Shown piece by piece: positions 1 through 8,578 of a DNA stretch of 64,000 bases (positions within the stretch are counted from its first letter, which is position 1; every line of letters starts with the position of its first letter). The DNA lies in contig NZ_JAFBER010000017.1 of the NCBI RefSeq assembly GCF_016908855.1, positions 1 to 64,000 on the forward strand, given 5' to 3'. The stretch comes from Scopulibacillus daqui. GTDB taxonomy: Bacteria; Bacillota; Bacilli; Bacillales; Sporolactobacillaceae. The position numbers and the translations under genes are program-made. The notes beneath the pieces are model-generated. The model worked only from the letters and a program-made list of their open reading frames with translations, ran no database searches and was not told the DNA's origin.

Positions 1-199
1 CGCCAGGAGCACCGCTGGGTAGCTATGTGTGGACGGGATAAGTGCTGAAAGCATCTAAGCATGAAGCCCCCCTCAAGATGAGATTTCCCATGATGTAAAA
101 TCAGTAAGACCCCTTATAGATGATGAGGTTGATAGGTCTGAGGTGGAAGCGTGGTGACACGTGGAGCTGACAGATACTAATCGGTCGAGGACTTAACCA
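1..199 (+). rRNA. 23S ribosomal RNA, 3' end (partial)
   Basis: The sequence matches the conserved 3' terminal domain of Bacillus 23S rRNA, including the segment TGGACGGGATAAGTGCTGAA and the terminal stretch GGTCGAGGACTTAACCA. The 5' part lies outside the window. The exact 3' end is placed by analogy and could be off by a few bases. A 5S gene follows about 60 bp downstream, so this is the distal part of a standard 16S-23S-5S operon. Confidence 0.97.
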
Positions 200-259
200 A
201 ATGGATATGTCTATATTCGCTACTGGTTTTGAAGGTTCAATCTTCAACTGCATAACATG

Positions 260-375
260 TCTGGCGGCAATGGCGAAGAGGTCACACCCGTTCCCATCCC
301 GAACACGGTCGTTAAGCTCTTCAGCGCCGATGGTAATTGGGGGCTTCCCCCTGTGAGAGTAGGACGCCGCCAGGC
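260..375 (+). rRNA. 5S ribosomal RNA
   Basis: The roughly 116-nt segment has the conserved 5S core (GAAGAGGTCACACCCGTTCC, GAACACGG, GTTAAGCTCTTCAGCGCCGA). The 5' CTGGCGGC pairs with the 3' GCCGCCAG to close the molecule. A terminator follows directly and no tRNA genes are seen after it, so the operon ends here. A short antisense reading frame across it is coincidental. Confidence 0.96.
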
Positions 376-382
376 ATCAATT

Positions 383-420
383 AAAAAGATCGGATATTGA
401 TATCTGATCTTTTTATTTTT
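383..420 (+). terminator. rRNA operon terminator
   Basis: The arms AAAAAGATC (383-391) and GATCTTTTT (406-414), with inner GATAT/ATATC pairing, form a long hairpin followed by a T-rich run to about 420. It lies 8 nt after 5S and is the obvious intrinsic terminator of the rrn operon. Confidence 0.9.
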
Positions 421-579
421 GCCGAAGTTTACATAAAAATCCATTCTGATATATATTGACAGGATAAAAAACCATTGCAAAAACTATCAATGGTTTGCTT
501 CTTTTATCAATTAATCATTAATCTTGTAAAATGCACTTGTAAAATGCAAATGAAAGTGGAAGATAAAAGATTTCTAATC

Positions 580-607
580 ATATTTCATAGCTTTTTTTAT
601 ATAGATA
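580..607 (+). promoter_or_regulatory. possible sigma-E promoter of spoIIP
   Basis: ATATT at 580-584 and TATAGATA at 600-607, about 15 nt apart, resemble the sigma-E -35 (ATATT core) and -10 (CATACAHT), although the -10 match is imperfect. SpoIIP is made under sigma-E control in Bacillus subtilis, which makes the position credible. This is a weak call from sequence alone. Confidence 0.3.
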
Positions 608-633
608 ATATAAAAGGCTATGAGGATGATGTT

Positions 634-1773
634 ATGATAAATAAACTATTGAAAAAAGACTTCAATTTAAAAAGGTTTCTAATGTATCTGCCAATTCGAA
701 TTTTAATTATATTTATTTTAATTTCTCTGTTAACGACGGAACACGCGCAAGTTTATTTATCATTTCCGCAGATCAAGCAAGCGTTATCACCGATTAAATC
801 AGAGGTTTTTTTGGATTGGATGAGCCAGGAAAGTCCTTATATAAAAACAGTTTTGCCCAAAAATTATGAGCCTATTAATTTATCGAAGCTGTCATTTGAA
901 AGACTGACTCATATTGAGTTGAATGATCCAAGAAGTCTATTAGGAAATGAATTGCCAGGTTTCTCAATTTATGATACAAACATATTTGTTGCCGGTGAAG
1001 GAACAAACTTCTCGAATGTACCGCAGGAATCTCCGCCGCCGCCGGAATATATTATGAAGGACAGCGGCAAGAAAACAGAAAACAATGATGACCAAAATGA
1101 AAAAAATGGACAAGTGTTTATTTACTCAACGCATAGTTGGGAATCTTATTTACCGCTGCTTGGGTTAACAGGAGATCCGGATATTAACAAAGCTGCCAGT
1201 CCAGATAAAAATGTTCATAATGTAGATGGCTGGCTTCAGGAAGACCTTCAGAAAAAAGGGATTAAAACGGTTATAGATAAAACAAATATTGGAAATATAT
1301 TGAAGCAAAAAGGTTGGGGGTATCCTCAGTCTTATCAAGCATCGAGGCCAATATTGCAAAAAGCTGTAAGCAGCGGGAAAGATTATAAGCTATTTATCGA
1401 TGTTCATCGGGATTCTTCAAGAGGAAATTTAACAACTGTAACCATTAATAATAAAAAATACGCTCGAATGACTTTTGTTATTGGCGAAGAAAATCCAAAC
1501 TATGAGAAAAACCTAGAAATGGCTAAAAATTTAAACCAATACCTTGTGAAGAACTATCCGGGATTATCACGGGGAGTGTTTGGCAAGAAAGGTGCCGGAA
1601 ATAACGGCGTCTATAACCAAGATCTGTCACCGCATGCCATCTTGATAGAAATAGGCGGCGTAGATAATAATGAACAAGAACTCAAAAGGACGGTTCAAGC
1701 ATTGGCTAATATGATTAATGATTATTTCAATAAAAATAATGACAAAGAGCCGGCATCAAAGCCTAAGGACTGA
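634..1773 (+). CDS. spoIIP: stage II sporulation protein P (peptidoglycan hydrolase)
   Basis: SpoIIP is a septal peptidoglycan amidase/endopeptidase that works with SpoIID and SpoIIM to drive engulfment of the forespore. The 379-residue product has an N-terminal membrane anchor (about residues 10-30), a variable linker, and the C-terminal SpoIIP domain. That domain shows YSTHSWESYLP, the DVHRDS metal-site motif and a late IEIGG glutamate motif. The ATG at 634 is preferred over upstream in-frame starts because GAGG lies 8 nt before it and translation then begins just before the anchor (MINKLLKKDF). In B. subtilis the gene follows gpr; here it stands alone behind an rRNA operon and ends at a strong terminator. 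Length is close to the family norm of about 400. Confidence 0.93.
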   Translation: MINKLLKKDFNLKRFLMYLPIRILIIFILISLLTTEHAQVYLSFPQIKQALSPIKSEVFLDWMSQESPYIKTVLPKNYEPINLSKLSFERLTHIELNDPRSLLGNELPGFSIYDTNIFVAGEGTNFSNVPQESPPPPEYIMKDSGKKTENNDDQNEKNGQVFIYSTHSWESYLPLLGLTGDPDINKAASPDKNVHNVDGWLQEDLQKKGIKTVIDKTNIGNILKQKGWGYPQSYQASRPILQKAVSSGKDYKLFIDVHRDSSRGNLTTVTINNKKYARMTFVIGEENPNYEKNLEMAKNLNQYLVKNYPGLSRGVFGKKGAGNNGVYNQDLSPHAILIEIGGVDNNEQELKRTVQALANMINDYFNKNNDKEPASKPKD

Positions 1774-1793
1774 CTGAGTTGATTTTATTATCA

Positions 1794-1850
1794 TAAGCGT
1801 ATGGTTTTGGATTCGTTTAACGCATATAAAACCATACGCTTTATTTTTTT
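1794..1850 (+). terminator. terminator after spoIIP
   Basis: A 15-bp perfect stem (1794-1808 with 1828-1842, TAAGCGTATGGTTTT and its complement) is followed by a T-run to 1850. It ends spoIIP transcription and, read from the other strand, could also serve the convergent dehydrogenase gene. Confidence 0.92.
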
Positions 1851-1967
1851 GATCATTAATGACTAGTTAACTTATATGATCGATTGGAAGTCCGCTAGAA
1901 ATGATCATAATAAATAGAAGGGCAATGGACCCAGAAATCGGAATACCATTGCCTGAAAATCAATGCA

Positions 1968-3017
1968 TTAGTTTTCGTCAAGAAAAACAGCCCGCTTTTC
2001 TTGACTGCTTTTAATGGCCGCCTGAATCATTTTAATTGTTTTTAATCCTTCTTCTGCGGTAACTGGACAAGGCTCGCCTTCGCGAATGTGCCGATAAACT
2101 TGTTTATAATAGGAAATATACGATCCAGGAACGGTTTCAATCGTTTTTTCAACGTCTTGTCCGTTTTCACTTATAAATAAACGACCGTACCATTCCGGTT
2201 TGTCTTTTCCCCAGTCTTTTTCTGTCGGTTTCTTACCCATTTTCAGTGCGGCTTCTTGTCCGTCAGTGCCATATTTGATAAAGCTGCCTTTGCTGCCGTG
2301 AACTTCGTATTTTGGTCCGTGCCCTTTTACAATTGAGCCGGAATGCAAAAGAACTCTGAGGTTATCGTAACCCATAATAATGTGGAAGTAGTCATCTGTT
2401 ACAGCATTTTTTCTTTGGGCAAATACATCAGCCATGATAAACTTCGGATCGCCAAATAAGTGTAAGGCTTGGTCGATAAGATGCGAGCCCAGGTCATAAA
2501 GCATGCCGGATCCTTCGCCTGCCTGTTCTCTCCATCTGTTTCTTACTTCGGGACGAAAGCGGTCAAAATGCGCCTCATATGTGTTAATTTCGCCTAATGC
2601 ATCATCAGTTATTAATTGTTTGATTGTCAAAAAGTCATTATCCCATCTTCTATTTTGATAGACGCTTAACATAAGGTTATTGTCGTTGGCTAATTGAATA
2701 AGTTCTTCTGCTTCGCTAGGGTTAATCACCATTGGTTTTTCAACAATGACATGTTTTTTAGCGAGAAGACTTTGTTTTGCCATGTCGTAATGGAGAGTAT
2801 TCGGTGTTGTAATGACGACAAGTTCAATATCCTGATCATTGAGTATGTCTTCAAGATTTTCTGCGACTTCAACCTGTCCTAAATCTTTTTGGACTTTTTC
2901 TTTGCTTGAAGACATGACTTTGACCACGTCGTACTCCTCTAATGCTTCCAGAAATGGTGCATGGAAGGTTGCTCCGGAAAATCCATAACCAATTAATCCT
3001 ACTTTAATTTTTTCCAT
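1968..3017 (-). CDS. Gfo/Idh/MocA-family oxidoreductase, IolW-like
   Basis: The 349-residue protein has an N-terminal NAD(P)-binding Rossmann fold starting GLIGYGFSG, the EKP motif characteristic of Gfo/Idh/MocA proteins (VEKPM), and a C-terminal catalytic/oligomerisation domain with LYDLGSHLIDQ. RRWDNDFLTIK, WRE and YDLGSH closely resemble B. subtilis IolW (YvaA), an NADPH-dependent scyllo-inositol dehydrogenase, so an inositol or related sugar substrate is likely but unproven. The ATG at 3017 has AAGGAG 8 nt upstream; a GTG three codons earlier abuts the ribosome binding site and is less likely. It lies 14 nt after a DeoR-type regulator and is almost certainly cotranscribed with it. Confidence 0.85.
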   Translation of the reverse strand: MEKIKVGLIGYGFSGATFHAPFLEALEEYDVVKVMSSSKEKVQKDLGQVEVAENLEDILNDQDIELVVITTPNTLHYDMAKQSLLAKKHVIVEKPMVINPSEAEELIQLANDNNLMLSVYQNRRWDNDFLTIKQLITDDALGEINTYEAHFDRFRPEVRNRWREQAGEGSGMLYDLGSHLIDQALHLFGDPKFIMADVFAQRKNAVTDDYFHIIMGYDNLRVLLHSGSIVKGHGPKYEVHGSKGSFIKYGTDGQEAALKMGKKPTEKDWGKDKPEWYGRLFISENGQDVEKTIETVPGSYISYYKQVYRHIREGEPCPVTAEEGLKTIKMIQAAIKSSQEKRAVFLDEN

Positions 3018-3031
3018 TTCATACACTCCTT

Positions 3032-3790
3032 TTAATCTTTATCAGCTATAATGACCTCAATATCGAGCTCTTTAAGCTTTCGGTACAATGTTTCGGCTGG
3101 TGCCCGATCTGTTATGATGACGTCAATGTCCGGCAGACCGCATACAAGATGAAAAAAGTTCTTTTGAAATTTTGTATGATCAGTGAGCAATATGACTTGG
3201 CGAGCAGCTTTGATCATTGCTTTTTTGACATAGGCTTCATCTTCATCAGGAGACGTTAACCCTTCCAAACCAATGCCGCATGCCCCAATAAATAATTTGT
3301 CAACGCTATACTTGCTTATGCTTTCTGCCGTCTGGGGTCCGGTGAAATTACGGTTGTAAGGATTAAATTTTCCTCCGGCTAGAAAGAGGGCAATATCGGA
3401 TCTCCCGCTTAAAACATTTATGATATCTACGGAGTTTGTTACAACTTTTAGTCCGCTGTTCTCAATATAGCGGGCTGTAAGCTCTACCGTTGTTGAAGTA
3501 TCCAAGAGAAGTGTTTCTTGATCGTGAATGAAAGAGCAGGCTTTATGGGCGATTTTTTCTTTTAATCGTGACATGTCTCTTTCATGATAGTGTGTGATTT
3601 GGTAACGATGTGCAGGGAGAATAGCGCCTCCTTTGACCCGGACGATTTCGCCATCTTCTTCAAGTTTTACGAGATCTCGTCTAGCCGTATCACGCGAGAC
3701 TTGAAATTGATTCATGATTTCCTCGAGACTCATTTTATAATAAATGCTCAGCCATTTTTTTATTTGTTCCAGACGCTGCTTTTGATTCAT
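3032..3790 (-). CDS. DeoR-family transcriptional regulator
   Basis: The 252-residue protein has the DeoR layout. An N-terminal winged helix-turn-helix (about residues 5-60, with SRDTARRDLVKLEEDG and the wing VRVKGGA) precedes a C-terminal sugar-phosphate sensor domain containing LDTSTT and LFIGACGI. Such proteins usually repress sugar catabolic operons until a phosphorylated sugar binds. The gene sits 14 nt upstream of the IolW-like dehydrogenase on the same strand, so it probably controls the small operon it heads. GGGGTGG precedes the ATG. The inducer cannot be told from the sequence. Confidence 0.9.
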   Translation of the reverse strand: MNQKQRLEQIKKWLSIYYKMSLEEIMNQFQVSRDTARRDLVKLEEDGEIVRVKGGAILPAHRYQITHYHERDMSRLKEKIAHKACSFIHDQETLLLDTSTTVELTARYIENSGLKVVTNSVDIINVLSGRSDIALFLAGGKFNPYNRNFTGPQTAESISKYSVDKLFIGACGIGLEGLTSPDEDEAYVKKAMIKAARQVILLTDHTKFQKNFFHLVCGLPDIDVIITDRAPAETLYRKLKELDIEVIIADKD

Positions 3791-4057
3791 CGATCCACCC
3801 CAAGGTTTAATTGAGAAGATAGTATAAGATTAATATAATGATAAGCCTGGTTCAAGCAAAAAACTTAAAAATATTATCAAATATAATGTTTTTGCTTAAA
3901 ATATTGGCATGGTGTCCGTTTTCTCTTTATTTAGAAATTTGCGTGCTTTCCATAACGGTAGGAATATACATGATTTTTGCTATAATAAAGTTAATACTTA
4001 TTTCACATTGAGGGAAACTTTGGATAATATGGATAAGCAAAAGTAAGGAGAGCTAAC

Positions 4058-5161
4058 ATGCCGCAATCAAAATACTTTCGATTAGGAATATGGATACTTT
4101 TAATTTTTGCTATTATTCTTCTTGGCTCGCATATCTCTTTTGTGTTCAGGCCAATTGGGATTTTAATTACAACCTTATCAGCGCCGATAATTATTGCAGG
4201 GGTTCTTTATTATATGTTAAGGCCGATTGTTCATTTGTTATGCAAGTTTAAAGTGCCTAAGGCAGCGGCTATTTTATTGATTTATTTAATATTTATATGC
4301 TTAATTGCAACGCTTGTCATAACTATCGGTCCTATCTTGCAGCAGCAATTGATATCACTAGTGAACAGCGCACCTGATCTCATTAAAAAATTAAGCAAAC
4401 AGCTTGTAGCATGGCAGAATAGTAAAATTTTGGAGCGATTTCAAGAAGGCACATCGTTTTCGTTATCAAATATCATTGATCATGTGACAAAAACATTAAC
4501 GAAAATTACGGCATCCATTGGAACAAATATTATCGATATTATAACCTCAATAACAGGTTTTATTATTGTGATGGTAACCGTGCCGTTCATTCTTTTTTAC
4601 ATGCTTAAAGACGGGAGCAAACTTCCGCGTACAGTATTAAAACTGATCCCCGCTGAGCATAGAAAAGAAGGAGCCATGATCCTTAAAGACATGGACCAGG
4701 CGCTGAGCGGCTATATCCAGGGACAAATCCTGATCAGCTGCTTTGATGGCATTTGCATTTATGTTTGGTATCGGATTATTGGTTTAGATTATCCCCTCAT
4801 ATTGGCGTTAATTGCTGTGTTTACCAATGTCATTCCTTTTATAGGACCAGTTATCGGCACTGCTCCCGGTGTCATTGTCGGATTTATTCAGGAACCGATG
4901 ATGGCTGTCTATGTCGTGATTGGTATGATAATCATTCAACAGATTGAAAGCAATCTTGTTTCTCCGCAAGTCATGGGGAAGAAGCTGGATGTTCATCCTT
5001 TAACCATTATTCTGATATTGCTTGTTGCAGGGAATATCGGCGGTTTTGTCGGACTTCTTTTGGCAATCCCGGTTTATGCTGTTTTAAAAGTGATTGTCAC
5101 AAGGTCTTATCGTCTGTACAGATTGCATAAAAAGGCGACTGAGCATAGGGCTGATGTTTAA
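4058..5161 (+). CDS. AI-2E family transporter (UPF0118/PerM type)
   Basis: This 367-residue membrane protein has two N-terminal helices, a soluble helical insert (about residues 85-150), and a C-terminal block of helices ending before the basic tail. The motif YIQGQILISC and the stretch LIAVFTNVIPFIGPVIG are hallmarks of the AI-2E/PerM family. Members are proposed to export autoinducer-2 or act as Na+/H+ antiporters, so the substrate is uncertain. Start ATG follows TAAGGAG by 8 nt. It is monocistronic, with a terminator about 150 bp downstream. Confidence 0.88.
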   Translation: MPQSKYFRLGIWILLIFAIILLGSHISFVFRPIGILITTLSAPIIIAGVLYYMLRPIVHLLCKFKVPKAAAILLIYLIFICLIATLVITIGPILQQQLISLVNSAPDLIKKLSKQLVAWQNSKILERFQEGTSFSLSNIIDHVTKTLTKITASIGTNIIDIITSITGFIIVMVTVPFILFYMLKDGSKLPRTVLKLIPAEHRKEGAMILKDMDQALSGYIQGQILISCFDGICIYVWYRIIGLDYPLILALIAVFTNVIPFIGPVIGTAPGVIVGFIQEPMMAVYVVIGMIIIQQIESNLVSPQVMGKKLDVHPLTIILILLVAGNIGGFVGLLLAIPVYAVLKVIVTRSYRLYRLHKKATEHRADV

Positions 5162-5487
5162 TTTCTATATGAATTTGTTATAGTAAACGCATTTATTGCT
5201 TCAATAAGGTTAGAATGATATGGGGCAATGGGGAGAGAAATAGAAAGGTTAAGAAGATGAAGGGTTTTTAGAAAATAGAATTCCGGATGTTTAAAATAAA
5301 TAAGAAGAGAGCATTGAAGGGCTTAGAAAAATATTTGAATTTCTGAGCCCTTTTAAATTTGCTTTACAGCTCTTTATAAAGATTTTATTTTGTCTTTATC
5401 TCAACTTTTTCAGCGGACGTCATCATTGATCAATAGCAGAAACAGCCGCTTCTTCATAAAATAGATTTTCTTAAAATTTGGCGAACC
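5162..5487. other. intergenic region between convergent genes
   Basis: This 326-bp stretch holds one terminator hairpin (5317-5354) and no coding signal that I can support. The remainder is AT-rich and featureless, and no clear terminator for the leftward siderophore operon is visible in it. Confidence 0.6.
5317..5354 (+). terminator. intrinsic terminator
   Basis: AAGGGCTTAGAA (5317-5328) pairs with TTCTGAGCCCTT (5341-5352, one G-U pair), followed by TTAAATTT. It lies about 155 bp after the AI-2E-family gene and probably ends its transcript. Confidence 0.75.
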
Positions 5488-6318
5488 TTAGAATGCTGAC
5501 ACTTTCTCAGCCTTCAGCATTTTCTTTTTAACATATCTGCCCTTGCCATGAGGAATGCACATCGGTGTGCCAAACAGCGGATCCTCGATAATATCAACAT
5601 CCATATTGAAAACATTTTTGACAAGCTCGCATGTGATCGTCTCCTCAGGCGGCCCTTGGGCATAAATGTTTTTGCTGCTGACAGCGACAATATGGTCCGC
5701 ATAACGGCAGGCGAGATTTAAATCATGAAGAACCATGACAATTGTGCGGTTTTCCAATTGGTTAAGTTCGTAGAGCAGATCCAAAATTTCAATTTGATGG
5801 GATAAATCAAGATAAGTCGTTGGTTCATCAAGCAAAATAATATCCGTTTCTTGGGCTAAAACCATAGCGATCCATACCCGTTGTCTTTGTCCGCCCGAAA
5901 GCGATTCAACCGGCCGGTCGGTTAAGTCTTTAATGCCGGTCACTTTCAGGGCTCTCATAACGGCTCTTTCATCATCTGCTGACCATTGCTTTAACCAGCT
6001 TTGGTATGGGTAGCGGCCTTGTTTAACTAGCTGTAAAACTGTTAAACCCTCCGGTGCGGCAGGAGATTGAGGCAGCAGCGCCAGGTCCTTTGCGACTTTT
6101 TTTGTTGACATTTTTGCAATGCTTTTCCCGTCTAAGACAATAGATCCTTGCGAAGGTTTAATCAGGCGCGCGAAAGTTGAAAGTAAAGTTGATTTGCCGC
6201 AGCCGTTTTTACCGATAAAGACGGTGATTTTACCTTTTGGAATCTCCAGATTTAATTGCTCAATAATGGTTCTATCGCCATAAGACACAGACAAAGATTT
6301 TGCCTTCAGCCCGCGCAT
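5488..6318 (-). CDS. iron-siderophore ABC transporter ATP-binding protein
   Basis: The protein (276 residues) is an ABC ATPase of the FecE/FhuC/YusV type. Visible motifs are the Walker [13 protein letters not shown], a Q-loop in [11 protein letters not shown], the signature [13 protein letters not shown], Walker [14 protein letters not shown], and the switch histidine in MVLHDLN. It powers uptake of ferric siderophore through the two FecCD permeases just upstream in the same operon (14 nt away). AAGGAG precedes several in-frame starts (GTG 6327, GTG 6321, ATG 6318); spacing favours 6318 or 6321. Regulation is presumably through the Fur boxes at 8461-8559. Confidence 0.93.
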   Translation of the reverse strand: MRGLKAKSLSVSYGDRTIIEQLNLEIPKGKITVFIGKNGCGKSTLLSTFARLIKPSQGSIVLDGKSIAKMSTKKVAKDLALLPQSPAAPEGLTVLQLVKQGRYPYQSWLKQWSADDERAVMRALKVTGIKDLTDRPVESLSGGQRQRVWIAMVLAQETDIILLDEPTTYLDLSHQIEILDLLYELNQLENRTIVMVLHDLNLACRYADHIVAVSSKNIYAQGPPEETITCELVKNVFNMDVDIIEDPLFGTPMCIPHGKGRYVKKKMLKAEKVSAF

Positions 6319-6332
6319 CACACTCACGCTCC

Positions 6333-7385
6333 TTAATGATTTCGGCTTTTATAAAGCAAATATACAAAATAAGGTGCTCCTATTGCTGATGTCAGCACAC
6401 CGGCAGGCACTTCAAGCGGCAAGAAAACAGTTCTGCCAATGGTATCTGAAATGATGACTAATATGCCGCCGATAAGAGCGGAAACCGGAATTAAAGCACC
6501 GTATGCGGAACCGACAAGCTTTCTCGCCATATGAGGGGCCATTAAGCCGACAAAACCAATTCCTCCGGCGAAAGCTACAGCACCTCCAGTCAGTGCCGCA
6601 CTTATGATTAACAAGATTTTTTTGTCTTTATTTGAGGAACTTCCAAGACTAACTGGGACAGCCTCTCCTAATTCAAGAATGTTTAATCTTCGCGCCAATA
6701 TGAACGTTATGATAAAAAATACTGTAAACCAAATGGCTAATGCGGTCACCTGCGGCCATGAAGCGCCGTTAACGCTCCCGGTCATCCATGTATTGGCTTT
6801 GGAAGCCAGATATACAGGCCCGATAAGCATCACAAATTTGGTTAAAGCCTCTGTGCCGGCAGAAAGGCCGATACCGATTAACACCAATCTAAATGGTGAC
6901 AGAATGCTTTTTTTGTGTGCCAAAAAATAGACAAGCAATCCTGATAAAATCGCTCCGGCGAAGGATGCTAATGGCAGCCAGGCAATACTTATGCTGACTC
7001 CCTTATCATTTATATTGAACAAGGCTAAAAAGCAAACAGTTGTAAATGAAGCGCCCCCTGTAATGCCGATAATATCGGGAGAAGCTAATGGGTTTCGTAC
7101 AATGCCTTGCAAAATCGCTCCCGAAACAGCTAAGGCCATGCCTGCAAATGCAGCAAGCAAGATTCTCGGCAATCTGAAACTTCTCACCACCAAATTGTGA
7201 AGGCTGGTGCCGCCGCCAAAAATCGATTTGGCAGCTTCGATCATGCTCATGTTCATATCGCCGAGAGCAGTACTGGCTATGATAACAGCTATCAGAATGA
7301 TCAAAGCAGCCGAAAAGACATAAAGCCCTTTTTTATTAATAAGAAATGACATGCCTTTGACTCGAAAAGCAATATTGTGTTTCAT
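6333..7385 (-). CDS. FecCD-family iron-siderophore ABC permease
   Basis: This 350-residue integral membrane protein has about ten predicted helices and FecCD-family signatures such as [20 protein letters not shown] and [12 protein letters not shown]. It forms one half of the transmembrane channel for ferric siderophore import. Its ATG overlaps the stop of the preceding permease gene (ATGA), so translation is coupled. Arrangement and sequence resemble YfhA/YfiZ-type permeases of Bacillus, but which siderophore is carried cannot be read from the sequence. Confidence 0.93.
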   Translation of the reverse strand: MKHNIAFRVKGMSFLINKKGLYVFSAALIILIAVIIASTALGDMNMSMIEAAKSIFGGGTSLHNLVVRSFRLPRILLAAFAGMALAVSGAILQGIVRNPLASPDIIGITGGASFTTVCFLALFNINDKGVSISIAWLPLASFAGAILSGLLVYFLAHKKSILSPFRLVLIGIGLSAGTEALTKFVMLIGPVYLASKANTWMTGSVNGASWPQVTALAIWFTVFFIITFILARRLNILELGEAVPVSLGSSSNKDKKILLIISAALTGGAVAFAGGIGFVGLMAPHMARKLVGSAYGALIPVSALIGGILVIISDTIGRTVFLPLEVPAGVLTSAIGAPYFVYLLYKSRNH

Positions 7386-8389
7386 TTAAAATCCCCCTTC
7401 CGAGCCAGATAAATGAAGGAGGGTGTTCCGATAACAGCGGTTGCAACACCAACTGGAACTTCACTCGGCATGATCACATAGCGGGCTAAGATGTCAGCAA
7501 GAAGCAATAACACAGCCCCAAGCATTCCGCTGTAGGGTATCAGCCAGCGGTAGTCATTGCCGACCATCCATCTGGCAGCATGGGGAACGACAATGCCGAT
7601 GAAGCTGATTGGGCCTGCGATGGCAACAGATCCGCCCGCTAAGAGAACGATAATGATACCTGTTGCGAGTTTTACAATAAATGTGTTTTGACCAAGGCTT
7701 TTAGCAACATTTTCCCCAAGCATCAATGTATTGATTTTAGAACCAATCAGCAAACTGAGAAGCCAGCCAATGATAAAATACGGTAAAACGGCGCTGAGAT
7801 TATGTAGATCTTTTCCTTGTATTGAGCCCACTAACCAAAAAATAACGGCATCCAATGATTGTTCATTTGATGTCAGCAGTCCTTGTGTTAATGATGAAAA
7901 CAATGCGGCCATTGCTGCGCCGGCTAAAGTAAGCTTAATCGGCGTTAATCCCTCGCGGCCGAGAGAACCCAGTAAATATACAATAATAGAACCGGCCGCA
8001 GCTCCCGTAAATGCCAGCCATGTAAATGCAGACGGAGATGATGCGCCAAATAAGGTGACAGCTGTGACTATCATCAGGCTTGCACCTGAGTTTACCCCAA
8101 GAATTTCGGGAGATGCCAACGGATTTCTGGTTAAGCCTTGCATTAAAGCGCCTGCAATAGCAAGACTTGACCCCACGCAGACAGCAATTAAGGCTCTAGG
8201 CACCCTTTCGTCCCTTATAATGACTTGGTTATTAGAACCGTTAAAATGGGTATAGGCATGGATGAATGTGTCAATGCTGATACTGGTGACTCCTAATGCT
8301 ATGCTGCCAATCATGCATACGATGATAAACAAGGCAATGATAATGAGGCCGGTTCCTTTAGCAAAACGTTTTTTTATGACCCCCTGCAT
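7382..8389 (-). CDS. FecCD-family iron-siderophore ABC permease
   Basis: This is the second FecCD permease (335 residues), first gene of the leftward operon. It has GALMQGLTRNPLASPEILGV and GFIGIVVPHAARW, the paired family motifs, in a hydrophobic protein of about ten helices. Gene order (permease, permease, ATPase) with a divergent binding lipoprotein is that of the B. subtilis YfiYZ-YfhA type importers. GAGAGG precedes the ATG. The promoter region carries Fur-box-like sites, so expression should rise in iron starvation. Confidence 0.93.
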   Translation of the reverse strand: MQGVIKKRFAKGTGLIIIALFIIVCMIGSIALGVTSISIDTFIHAYTHFNGSNNQVIIRDERVPRALIAVCVGSSLAIAGALMQGLTRNPLASPEILGVNSGASLMIVTAVTLFGASSPSAFTWLAFTGAAAGSIIVYLLGSLGREGLTPIKLTLAGAAMAALFSSLTQGLLTSNEQSLDAVIFWLVGSIQGKDLHNLSAVLPYFIIGWLLSLLIGSKINTLMLGENVAKSLGQNTFIVKLATGIIIVLLAGGSVAIAGPISFIGIVVPHAARWMVGNDYRWLIPYSGMLGAVLLLLADILARYVIMPSEVPVGVATAVIGTPSFIYLARKGDFK

Positions 8390-8460
8390 ATTGTTCAGCC
8401 TCTCTCATATTTCAGAAAATCAGTGATGTTATAGAATGAATAATTTAATATTATTTTAAA

Positions 8461-8475
8461 TGAGAATCATTGTCA
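8461..8475. promoter_or_regulatory. Fur-box-like operator (distal)
   Basis: TGAGAATCATTGTCA matches 13 of 15 positions of the Bacillus Fur core TGATAATNATTATCA. It lies about 70 bp before the leftward permease gene and upstream of the rightward promoter. A related inverted segment, TCATTGACAATGA, sits just downstream at about 8489-8501. It is likely to control the leftward operon. Confidence 0.8.
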
Positions 8476-8505
8476 ATGAAATTCAAAATCATTGACAATG
8501 ATATA

Positions 8506-8535
8506 TTGACAACATGGCTAAGAAGGGTTATGATC
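8506..8535 (+). promoter_or_regulatory. promoter of the siderophore-binding lipoprotein gene
   Basis: TTGACA at 8506-8511 and TATGAT at 8530-8535 (18-nt spacer) form a near-consensus sigma-A promoter. The Fur box at 8545-8559 lies over the expected start point, which is a typical repressor position. Confidence 0.75.
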
Positions 8536-8544
8536 AATTTCAGT

Positions 8545-8559
8545 GAGAATGATTATCAA
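8545..8559. promoter_or_regulatory. Fur box
   Basis: TGAGAATGATTATCA matches 14 of 15 positions of the Bacillus Fur core TGATAATNATTATCA. It begins 10 bp after the -10 TATGAT, so bound Fur would block initiation of the lipoprotein gene. The fur gene itself is in this window at 54327. Confidence 0.88.
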
Positions 8560-8578
8560 TTAATCTGTTTGGGGGGTT

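Noticed and set aside
244-480. Reading frame antisense to the 5S gene
   Set aside because: It runs across the 5S rRNA and the terminator and has no ribosome binding site.
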